Of a stretch of DNA of 64,000 bases, positions 55,031-64,000 are shown in pieces; position 1 is the stretch's first letter, and every line of letters begins with the position of its first letter. The translations under genes and the position numbers were made by a program. The notes under the pieces are model-generated. The model was not told where the DNA came from and did not search any database. It saw nothing but the letters and a program-made list of their open reading frames with translations. Source of the DNA: Mytilus edulis (lineage: Eukaryota; Mollusca; Bivalvia; Mytilida; Mytilidae); assembly GCF_963676685.1 (NCBI RefSeq), contig NC_092348.1, forward strand, positions 12,126,867 to 12,190,866. The letters run 5' to 3'.

Positions 55031-55610
55031 CTCGGCGGATAAGTAACGATTAAGTGACAGAGTATCAGACGATCTCGGAAACGTATACATAAGCACTAAA
55101 TGAATAATTTCACCTCTACGAACCAAAAAATAACACCAGAGACAAGAAAATAAAAAAGAAGAAAAGATGCAAAAATGCACGAAAATGGTTACATACCCGA
55201 AAAAATATATGAATTGGGAAGTGGCATAGGTGCAATCAGGAGTTTTAGACGTTTTAAATTCGTCATGAGATCCTGCTAAAAATGTTTATAATTGAACATT
55301 TTAGTTATAAGACATGTTGGTACAGACGGACGACAGGAAATGAAAAAAAACATTAAAAAGGTGTTACGTACATGTATCGAATGAGGAACAAATAAGTAGC
55401 TAATTAGTAACAGGGTATCAGTCGAGCGCAGAAACTGAAACATACGCGCTAAAAGGGCATTTGTCACTTATTCCTTGTTCGTTACTTATTTTTATTCCTT
55501 ATTCGTTACTTAATTCTTATTCCTTTTTCGTTTTCACTTTAAATGCTATTATTTGCCTTTACTTTCTTGTCTCTGGTGCTAATTCTTGATTTGAAGATGT
55601 AAGTAAAAAA
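55020..55610 (-). repeat. Tandem repeat family R5, further copies
   Basis: gagtatcagacgatctcgga, tcacctctacgaaccaaaaa, caccagagacaagaaaataa (55030-55155), then gaggaacaaataagtagcta and gggtatcagtcgagcgcaga (55380-55435), followed by a plus-sense tail with ttattccttgttcgttactt (55468). Confidence 0.7.
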
Positions 55611-55954
55611 TAAGGAAAAGAGAAATTAACTAACTTGACTACTCTCTACAATATTACAAGGAATACCTCAAAATACTTCAATACTGTAACATCTCCATTC
55701 CTGTGAAAACTGTTTAACACACTTATATTTGTTCTTATGAAAATCTTCTTCAAATATGAATAAAAATTTTAAAAGTGACAATTATTGTATATGTTAGAAT
55801 AATCTTAACATTTCAAATGGTTAATATTAAAGTATGATTTTCGTGAGAGCGCAAATAAAATATTTCAAAATCAATTATAACAGACAGAGGACTCGTACAA
55901 CAAAATAAACTACAGACTGATATGCAGACCGTGCGGGAGAGATCTGTTTGAGCC

Positions 55955-56690
55955 AAAAATGTGTCCTTTTGCGCCACAACTTTTTCTCTCAAATGCTACG
56001 TTAGCGCCACATGTTTTTAAATTACATGGTATCATTTGCGCCAAAAATAAAACATACGATTTCGACAATTAGAAGAAAAATTACTTTCCTACTCCTTTAT
56101 TCGGACTTGGAACCGGCATTTTACACGGCAAATAACATATCTTCTTCTTACTGTTGTTGCATGGGTAATCCCCAATTAAATGTATGTAGTAGCTTGTAAC
56201 TTCACTTTTCTGTCCAAAAACACAAACATTGAAGGATGAAATGCATAAAATAGTTCATAATAATTCCTAATAATAGTAAAGCTCATACGCATGGTTGGAA
56301 CAAAGGACTGTTTCATCAACTATGTGGCTAAAACATAATCAGCATGAGTAAAGCTTCTATTTTCATCTCTATTGGTATATCTTTATTAAATAGTCAGCAA
56401 AGCAATAAGTTTTATTCTCTCTCTGCATGGTACATGTACATTGACTGTCTAATGCATTTTAAGTCATTTCTCTCCAGATGCTCATATTCATGGTTAAATA
56501 TCTCCGAACATATGATACTTTTTAAGCAAAAATAAGAATAAATATATATAAATCATTAATATTTATGATAGATACATGTATGTGAACAGGTAATTGGCGC
56601 AAATGAGTTCCGAATATTGGCGCAATTGATACATTTGGAAAACAAAATGATATCCCTGAAAAACAGTAATTGGCGCAAAAAGAATGCTGC
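55955..56690. mobile_element. Inverted GCGCCAA-rich ends, possible non-autonomous element
   Basis: The left side has ttttgcgccacaac, ttagcgccacatg and atttgcgccaaaaat (55969-56045). The right side has the complement type aattggcgcaaatga, atattggcgcaattg and taattggcgcaaaaag (56590-56680). gaccgtgc occurs just outside both (55927 and 56692). The interior (56050-56590) has no gene that I can support. Confidence 0.45.
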
Positions 56691-56699
56691 CGACCGTGC

Positions 56700-57550
56700 A
56701 AGGGTTGTATAGCCAGTCAAGGTCGTTAAAAACTTCCATCATCAGAAAATCGATATTATTACAAACTATACTACTAGAACTGGCATGGTACAGGTCTTGT
56801 CACCAATCTGGGACAATAGTTATATATACTGTATGTCAATTCGAAGGGAAACGTGGGCGGAGAATGAGAAGTGAAAATCTAAATGATTTCCTTTACAAAT
56901 AATTATATAAATGTCATTTTCATGTTCAAGCACAAATGCTGGAAAACTAGGTCAAATATGACATTCTGTACGTTAATTGATAGCGCGGAATGAAAACAAG
57001 ACTTGTTTTCATTTGCATATACAGATTTTTATTTGATTTATAAATGGATTTCATAAACATGAGTACATGTATACAATATATTTAGCGGTATCCAAATCGG
57101 AAGACAAAACAATGAAATGTATACGTCCTTTCCGAAAGGATATAACACGGACCCTGAATTGATGTAAGCAAACTAGGATGGATAAATAAAATAGATAAAA
57201 ATTATCATTGTTTTGTTAACAAAACGTTCCTGTCCACACCTAATATATACTATCAGTATTTCTGAGAAGCAACAGGTTAATTTTACAAATAAGAATATGA
57301 ACATGCAATACTATAAAATATATGAGATTTCGAAATGGAAACATCTGTTACATAGAAACCTTGAATATAGGCTTGCCACTTTTACTTATTTTCTTAGGAA
57401 CTTGACGTTAGCATTTAATAAAAGAGAGATAACTGGGCTGTTGTCTTAAAATAAACAAAAATGTATTATATCGTGAAGTATGAAAATAGTTGTGATCTGG
57501 TAAAATAGCACCATTGGAATAGAAAATTGTAACGCTTCTTTTTCTTTTTA
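56700..57550. other. Gene-free stretch, no feature recognised
   Basis: AT-rich. The plus-strand ORFs at 56684-56902 and 57213-57449 have no domain or splice context. Confidence 0.45.
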
Positions 57551-57554
57551 TGTG

Positions 57555-57640
57555 AAGCCTCGTTGGCCAAGTGGACTAAGTATTCCAACTACTGTATCAC
57601 TAGTCTGTAAACACTGAGGTTGTAAGTTCGAATTAAACTA
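57555..57640 (+). repeat. tRNA-derived SINE head with A and B boxes
   Basis: Reads gcctcgttggccaagtggac (A-box-like TGGCCAAGTGG), ttccaactactgtatcacta and ggttgtaagttcgaatt (B-box-like). It looks like a serine- or leucine-type tRNA without a matching acceptor stem, so it is a SINE head rather than a tRNA gene. It abuts the minisatellite directly. Confidence 0.7.
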
Positions 57641-59398
57641 GTTGGGTGGCATCAAACAATCCCCCTAATCTGTGATAGTGGTGTAGAACAGTTGTGTGGC
57701 GTCAAACAATCCCCCTAACCTATTATAGTGGTGTAGAACAGTTGTGTGGCGTCAAACAATCCCCCTAACCTGTGATAGTGGTGTAGAACAGTTGGGTGGC
57801 GTCAAACAATCCCCCTAACCTGTGATAGTGGTGTAATACAGTTGGGTGGCGTCAAACAATCCCCCTAACCTGTGATAGTGGTGTAGAACAGTTGGGTGGC
57901 GTCAAACAATCCCCATAACCTGTGATAGTGGTGTAGAACAGTTGGGTGGCGTCAAACAATCCCCCTAACCTGTGATAGTGGTGTAAAACAGTTGTGTGGC
58001 GTCAAACAATCCCCCTAACCTGTGATAGTGGTGTAGAACAGTTGGGTGGCATCAAACAATCCCCCTAACCTGTGATAGTGGTGTAATACAGTTGGGTGGC
58101 GTCAAACAATCCCCCTAACCTGTGATAGTGGTGTAGAACAGTTGGGAGGCGTCAAACAATCCCCCTAACCTGTGATAGTGGTGTAGAACAGTTGGGTGGC
58201 GTCAAACAATCCCCATAACCTGTGATATTGGTGTAGAAGTCTGAACAGTTGGGTGGCGTCAAACAATACCCCTAACCTGTGATAGTGGTGTAGAACAGTT
58301 GGGTGGCGTCAAACAATCCCCCTAACCTGTGATAGTGGTGTAGAACAGTTGGGTGGCGTCAAACAATCCCCCTAACCTGTGATAGTGGTGTAGAACAGTT
58401 GGGTGGCGTCAAACAATCCCCCTAACCTGTGATAGTGGTGTAGAACAGTTGTGTGGCGTCAAACAATCCCCCTAACCTGTGATAGTGGTGTAGAACAGTT
58501 GTGTGGCGTCAAACAACCCCCCTAACCTGTGATAGTGGTGTAGAACAGTTGTGTGGCGTCAAACAATCCCCCTAACCTGTGATAGTGGTGTAGAACAGTT
58601 GTGTGGCGTCAAACAATCCCCCTAACCTGTGATAGTGGTGTAGAACAGTTGGGTGGCGTCAAACAATCCCCCTAACCTGTGATAGTGGTGTAGAACAGTT
58701 GGGTGGCGTCAAACAATCCCCCTAACCTGTGATAGTGGTGTAGAACAGTTGGGTGGCGTCAAACAATCCCCCTAACCTGTGATAGTGGTGTAGAACAGTT
58801 GGGTGGCGTCAAACAATCCCCCTAACCTGTGATAGTGGTGTAGAACAGTTGGGTGGCGTCAAAAAAATCCCCCTAACCTGTGATAGTGGTGTAGAACAGT
58901 TGGGTGGCGTCAAACAATCCCCCTAACCTGTGATAGTGGTGTAGAACAGTTGTGTGGCGTCAAACAATCCCCCTAACCTGTGATAGTGGTGTAGAACAGT
59001 TGGGTGGCGTCAAAAAATCCCCCTAACCTGTGATAGTGGTGTAGAACAGTTGGGTGGCGTCAAAAAATCCCCCTAACCTGTGATAGTGGTGTAGAACAGT
59101 TGGGTGGCGTCAAACAATCCCCCTAACCTGTGATAGTGGTGTAGAACAGTTGTGTGGCGTCAAACAATCCCCCTAACCTGTGATAGTGGTGTAGAACAGT
59201 TGGGTGGCGTCAAAAAATCCCCCTAACCTGTGATAGTGGTGTAGAACAGTTGTGTGGCGTCAAACAATCCCCCTAACCTGTGATAGTGGTGTAGAACAGT
59301 TGGGTGGCGTCAAACAATCCCCCTAACCTGTGATAGTGGTGTAGAACAGTTGTGTGGCGTCAAACAATCCCCCTAACTTGTGATAGTGGTGTAGAACA
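57641..59398 (+). repeat. Minisatellite, 50-bp unit, 35 copies
   Basis: The unit runs gttgggtggcgtcaaacaat, ccccctaacctgtgatagtg, gtgtagaaca. The array length of 1758 bp equals 35 x 50 plus a 7-bp insertion near 58237 and one extra A near 58862. Copies differ mainly at one position (gttgGgtggc or gttgTgtggc) and at caaaCaatcc or caaaAaatcc. Repeat R2 has a similar segment (cctgggacagtggtgtaa), and the right flank aaactataaaaatcagttga continues like R2, so the array probably expanded from an R2 copy. Confidence 0.95.
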
Positions 59399-59399
59399 A

Positions 59400-60025
59400 A
59401 CTATAAAAATCAGTTGAAAAGGACTTAACTTATCATATCGACACATAGCAGAAAGATATATAACATCAACATGTAATCTATTTACTTGACATTAAATACA
59501 ATTCATCATCATAATCATAATTTCATAATTACACACTTTTAGTACACGTCCTAATATCCTAATTTGTTAAATGTTGGCAATATTTATGAGTAAGTTTGCT
59601 GCATATGCATGTAGTCTGAATCTGATAGATATAGTCATATAAAACAATAATGCATGCAAGATATTTTCACGTGTCGGTCATATATATTGTAATTTCAATA
59701 CCCAATTTACTATTTGTATCATAAGCCTTGAATCTAGGGAATCTTATTCACCTGTGATTCATTTATTTTCATTCCTTAGTATATATAATTAATATGCCTG
59801 TCTGTCTGTTTGTTTTTGTTTTTATTTTGTATTTTAGTAACAATCCTATTGTTTGGATTTTAGATTAATACAATCCTTATTCTTATTCTTATTCTTATAG
59901 TTTTGTAATATATTATAAATGGACTGAATAACTGTTAAGATGGATGGAGTATAAATACAATTATAAAGGATTAATCAAAAGATGGAATCAAAAATATATA
60001 TATAGTTCATAGTATATACAACTCG
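59400..60025. other. Gene-free stretch
   Basis: Begins with R2-like tail sequence (actataaaaatcagttgaaa). The rest is AT-rich with a short (cttatt) run at 59878-59897. Confidence 0.5.
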
Positions 60026-60185
60026 TCTAAACATCAACCCAACAATGTTAGATCTGTTAATTTGCTTTCGCAAATATTTTGTTCTTCCCTCGCCGGGGAT
60101 TCGAACCCATGCTACTGAGATATCGTGACACCAAATCACCTGCACTGTAGCCGTTCCGCTAGACCACACGACCAACTGGGCTTCA
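60025..60185 (-). repeat. tRNA-related SINE, minus orientation
   Basis: The minus strand has gtgtggtctagcggaacggc (A-box-like TGGTCTAGCGG) and gcatgggttcgaatccccgg (B box), followed by aacattgttgggttgatgtt and tagacgagttgtatatac as body. The acceptor stem does not pair, so it is not a functional tRNA gene. The body resembles mollusc SINEs with a conserved central domain, from memory. Confidence 0.7.
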
Positions 60186-60940
60186 CAAAAATGAAGCTTT
60201 CGGTGGTCGTGTGTTACCTTTCCTCGTCAGTTTTAATCTAGCGTCGTACTACAGTACATTTGTACATGATAAATTGTTCATAGTATATATATAACAGGTC
60301 GCGTATCAACCCACGTCCAGGAAATAGACAAACCAAGACAATAGAGAACAAGATATTTATCTTGATTAAGTCGTGTTTCCTAATTAAAAGGGGAAGTGTG
60401 TAGGGGGGACACGATCAGGAAGAAGTAATTTGCATATTTTAAGTTCTCTATATTTTTTATTATTATAAATATTTTTATTTTGCTTATTCATGATATTATT
60501 ATACAGAAATGACATAATTATATAAATCGTGTCGGCAATAATAAATATGTTTTATTAATTCACTATTTGCTCCAGATATTTACTAAATGTTAGTTTTTCT
60601 ATATGTGTTTTATATGTTACATGAATAACATAAGACCATGTTAGATACATACTTGAAATAAAAATCATGACATACCTTTTAAATTGACGGCCTTATCAAA
60701 GTATGCTGAGTCAATGTTATAATTGCAACATTAACAAAACCGATTTGGAGTTCAATTCAAGAAGCATGTAAAAAAAAATAGTAATTTGCATGCTAATCAA
60801 GTAACATACAAAATTCTTGGAGATATTCTCTAGTAAGCAAGAGTAGACAAAGCAGTTATATATATATTTAAATTGTCTTTTGTCGTTTGGAGTAATCATG
60901 TAACAAAGTTACGTATAAATGCTCGCAATATTGCTCCTAT
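60185..60940. other. Gene-free stretch, no feature recognised
   Basis: AT-rich. The minus-strand ORF 60717-60899 has no domain. Confidence 0.5.
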
Positions 60941-60942
60941 AA

Positions 60943-61140
60943 AAAAGAAGATGTGGTATGATTGCCAATGAGACAACTCTCCACAAGAGACCAAAATGAC
61001 ACAGAAATTAACAACTATAGGTCGCCGTACGGCCTTCAACAATGAACAAAGCCCATACCGCATAGTCAGCTATAAAAGACCCCGAAATGACAATGTAAAA
61101 CAATTCAAACGAGAAAACTAACGGCCTTATTTATGTAGAT
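60943..61140 (+). repeat. Interspersed repeat R2, partial
   Basis: gaagatgtggtatgattgcc, caagagaccaaaatgacaca, gtacggccttcaacaatgaa, gcatagtcagctataaaaga, cgagaaaactaacggcctta. It matches the first half of 8355-8745. Confidence 0.9.
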
Positions 61141-61429
61141 TACTACTCTCCCATTTTCCAACATTGCTCCGATACCCACCCATCTTTACTTCATCGTTTA
61201 TGATTTTAGATTAGAGTAATGGTATGAATCAAATGACAAATGTATGCTTTGTCAGTTTAATTGAAGTCTGGAGCTGGCATGTCAGTTAACTGCTAGTAGT
61301 CTGTTGTTATTTATGTATTATTGTCATTTTGTTTATTTTCTTTGGTTACATCTTCTGACATCAGACTCGGATTTCTCTTGAACTGAATTTTAATGTGCGT
61401 ATTGTTATGCGTTTACTTTACTACATTGG

Positions 61430-61760
61430 TTAGAGGTATAGGGGGAGGGTTGAGATCTCATAAACATGTTTAACCCCGCCGCATTTTTGCGCCTGTCCCA
61501 AGTCAGGAGACTCTGGCCTTTGTTAGTCTTGTATTATTTTAATTTTAGTTTCTTGTGTACAATTTGGAAATTAGTATGGCGTTCATTATCACTGGACTAG
61601 TATATATTTGTTAAGGGGCCAGCTGAAGGACGCCTCCGGGTGCGGGAATTTCTCGCTACATTGAAGACCTGTTGGTGACCCTCTGCTGTTGTTTTTTATT
61701 TGGTCGGGTTGTTGTCTCTTTGACACATTCCCCATTTCCATTCTCAATTTTATTTGGACG
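61430..61760 (+). repeat. R2 fragment followed by R4
   Basis: gagggttgagatctcataaa, catgtttaaccccgccgcat, cctgtcccaagtcaggagac (61445-61512), then aggggccagctgaaggacgc, ttgaagacctgttggtgacc, ggtcgggttgttgtctcttt, ttccccatttccattctcaa (61613-61748). Confidence 0.8.
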
Positions 61761-62010
61761 ACTCAACATATAAAAAAATCATATTCATTCCATCAGATCG
61801 ATATCGCTTCTGATGGACTGCTACTCCCCGGTGATATAATCAGCTTAGTATAAATCGGTCTCTCGTAGAATTATAATAAATGCCACATAAGTTAGGATAT
61901 GGTCTTCCCTTTGTAAAAAAAATAAAAGTAATTTATCATCCAAAGAGATAAACTGCTTGTTTTTATTATTGTGTATTTGTTCACATTTGTAGTAATCAAT
62001 ATAAGGTATA

Positions 62011-62077
62011 CAGAAATTATTAAGACAAGTCAGAAATTAATAAGACAAGTCAGAAATTAATAAGACAAGTCAGAAAT
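62011..62077 (+). repeat. 20-bp tandem repeat, three copies and a part
   Basis: The unit cagaaattaataagacaagt is repeated with one substitution in the first copy. Confidence 0.9.
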
Positions 62078-62905
62078 CAACCACTGGATATGTACGGAAA
62101 AGTAGCATTTCACGAAACAGCGTGTTTGATTAGAAAATTTATAAATATGTTTATTAGCAAAAATGATAATACATAAAGTCCAGCTCACTGCTTCATATAT
62201 GTAGGTAGGGTTTACATGCAATTAAGTAGGTTTTATTCACTTTTCGAATCTGAAAGATGTAAAAAACAAAATATTCTCCCGTATATACTCATTCTCTTCG
62301 AGCAATTTTCATTTCTGATCTAATTCATGTATCGGTTTATGAATATGTTTGAAATATTTGCCGCTAGACGGCGTTTATAGTCATTAATAAACAATTCATT
62401 ATTGTATACAGAATGATTGTCATGATGCATGGTGAACATTGTGTGGTCCATTTAACTAATTACCAGATACGCAATACACCTTCAGATGCTAAACAGGTTC
62501 TCAAAGAAAGAAAAAAAGTTATTTAAATGCCGACCTAATATCTTTTGTATCATGCTGTTTCCATCTATGATGAAGATGTTAACCTGATAAGGTAATCGCT
62601 CCAGTGCTAAATAACTATGTTCAACATGATGATTTTGTTGTTTTTTCGTAACAATATCTGTTAAATACTATCTTTTACTTGCAAATTACTTAACCACTGC
62701 TCCAAAGAGATATTTTTTTATCCAAACTATTTCTTGAACAATGTGTACGGTTTTATTCACAAATTTTCACGGAAATGGGATGACACTTTTAAAACGAGTT
62801 TTTTTTATATCTCCAATTTATACACCTGTGCAAAAATGGGCACAATATACCTGTTTGTGAATTCAAGTAAATGTAAACTTACAAATTTTAGTGGATTTTA
62901 AATAT

Positions 62906-63262
62906 ATGCGCACCGAAATACCTTTAAAGATGACAACATTTCATATCATTGACTATATTATTTTTATTTTGACGCTACTAATTTCTTCAGCAATTGGAAT
63001 CTTTTATGCATGGAAGGACAAAAAATGTCAGAATACAACAGACTTTTTACTAGGAGGGAGAAAAATGCCTCTGTTTCCTGTTGCCCTGTCACTGATGGCA
63101 AGTTTTCTGTCTTCTGTTTCCGTACTTGGAGTTCCTACAGAAATCTTCTACAATGGCGCCATTTATTGGGTCGGAGCGTTTTCTGCCTTTCTTTTTATTC
63201 CATTTACTGTTCACTTCATCTTACCGGTTTTATATAATGCTGGATTATCAAGTGCTTTCGAG
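62906..63262 (+). CDS. SLC5-family sodium:solute symporter, first exon (copy B)
   Basis: Homologous to 44316-44663. ATG codons are at 62906 and 62930; the second (MTTFHIIDYIIF) aligns best with copy A (ATFHALDYIIF) and is the likelier start. It continues LLISSAIGIFYAWKDKKCQN, FLLGGRKMPLFPVALSLMAS, FLSSVSVLGVPTEIFYNGA and FIPFTVHFILPVLYNAGL, then SSAFE and donor GAG|GTAAGA, the same phase 0 as copy A. It covers the N-terminus and first helices of a Na+-coupled transporter of the monocarboxylate/multivitamin type. The frame reads on past the donor into intron sequence to 63460. Downstream exons must lie beyond the window. It differs from copy A at roughly a third of residues, so the duplication is old and both are kept under constraint. 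Confidence 0.82.
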
Positions 63263-64000
63263 GTAAGATTTTTATTAAGAAAGATATTCAGTAAATTTTC
63301 ATATAGTTTGCACGACTTATGTTGTGTCGGATATATCTTCATTGAAAAAAAGCGCGCGATCTTTCTCGTGCTATGTCGTTCCTTCATTTATAAAAAAAAA
63401 ATGATTTTTATCTCAGCTCTATTTTATCTGGTTTTATTTTGCCCCGATGCATGCTTTTAAAATTTTGTTAAGTAATTAAGTACCGTATTTTTGTGAAGAT
63501 ACTCTTTAGTTTAGATCTACAAATGAGATCTTCAATAAAAAGATGCGGAAAATTGATGTAATTACATCAAGATGATATGAAATATTTCATATTACTACTA
63601 AATGTCGATAGATTCAAGCGTATATTGATATACGTAAAATGTAACAAACACACTTCAAAGAGCTTTGCTTCCGATGAAAGTAGAGGAAAAAGTCATGAAA
63701 TAATTTAAAGTCTTCAAGTCTATATTATTGGTTCGCAGCACCGTAAATAGAAGGAGGGGGATCTCTTAGTTTCACCTTAATGATAAAAAAAAGTCTGCAC
63801 ATAAGCTTTTAAATTCACAGTATACTGTACTTCTTTAAACCATTACGTTTTAACCAAATTAATTGTTATAGATTAAAATCAGGGTCAGGCAATTTTTTGG
63901 AAAATTGTGTGTTGTAATTTATTTTGAATCGTTGCTTTATACGAAATGTGTTACATGTAATGTAAAAAACTATTATTTCAGTAAGTAAATTCGATTTGAA
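63263..64000 (+). other. Intron 1 of SLC5 copy B (to window end)
   Basis: No acceptor followed by a frame resembling the next family segment (usually reading like YLExRF) was found before the end. Confidence 0.5.

Noticed and set aside
57555..57632. Possible Ser/Leu tRNA gene
   Set aside because: Ends do not pair, and truncated copies of the same head occur at 11280 and 49010, so it is a repeat.
57641..59398. CRISPR-like array
   Set aside because: Units are contiguous with no unique spacers, in an animal genome; this is a minisatellite.
60085..60176. Possible tRNA gene (minus)
   Set aside because: A and B boxes are present, but no acceptor stem pairs and a SINE-like body follows. Treated as a tRNA-derived SINE.
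44664..62890. Further SLC5 exons between the two first exons
   Set aside because: I looked for frames resembling the next transporter segment (YLExRF and following helices) and found none. Short or diverged exons could still be missed.

Overview
The window looks like nuclear DNA of a bivalve mollusc, most likely a marine mussel (Mytilus or a close relative). It is AT-rich, has short exons with GT..AG splice sites in long introns, and carries many copies of several interspersed repeat families that I associate with mussel genomes. That species call is recognition from memory. No bacterial-type operons, rRNA or CRISPR arrays are visible.

Region 1 (about 1.5-27.0 kb) is a minus-strand cluster of small secreted proteins built from thyroglobulin type-1 domains (thyropin-like, a fold that often inhibits cysteine or aspartic proteases). 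One gene is complete: signal-peptide exon 11481-11397, then exons 10037-9920, 9462-9383 and 7656-7418. A second set of the three domain exons (7260-7143, 6751-6672, 1705-1518) is intact but has no signal exon of its own. A third locus (26995-16836) is a pseudogene, with an out-of-phase signal exon and three in-frame TAG codons in one exon. A decayed fourth signal exon lies near 12.85 kb. The cluster grew by segmental duplication and was then invaded by transposons.

Two of these insertions carry pieces of one poorly characterised protein family. Element 1 (2929-6297) has terminal inverted repeats, and the paralogous thyropin copy near 8.92 kb preserves its empty site. Element 2 (about 17.9-24.5 kb) has long inverted ends and carries two features: a minus-strand ORF with E..D / DTD / GCD motifs resembling PIN/FEN-type nucleases, and a convergent plus-strand Tesmin-like CXC cysteine-rich ORF. 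Nested inside the nuclease-like gene is a 2.9 kb BEL/Pao-type LTR element (20445-23335). Its two 161-bp LTRs are in inverted rather than direct orientation, it has a near-perfect 5-bp target duplication, and most of pol is deleted.

Region 2 (27-44 kb) is almost gene-free. It holds a TIR-like element (28.4-29.6 kb), tandem and dispersed copies of a short repeat with an ACGCGCGTTTCGTC core, and several degenerate tandem arrays.

Region 3 (44.3-64 kb) contains two homologous plus-strand first exons of an SLC5-family sodium:solute symporter (44316-44663 and 62906-63262). Both end at the same codon phase and no second exon was recognised in the window. Between them lie tandem arrays, foldback elements, a degenerate Penelope-like reverse transcriptase fragment, tRNA-derived SINE pieces and a 35-copy, 50-bp minisatellite (57641-59398) that appears to have expanded from an interspersed repeat.
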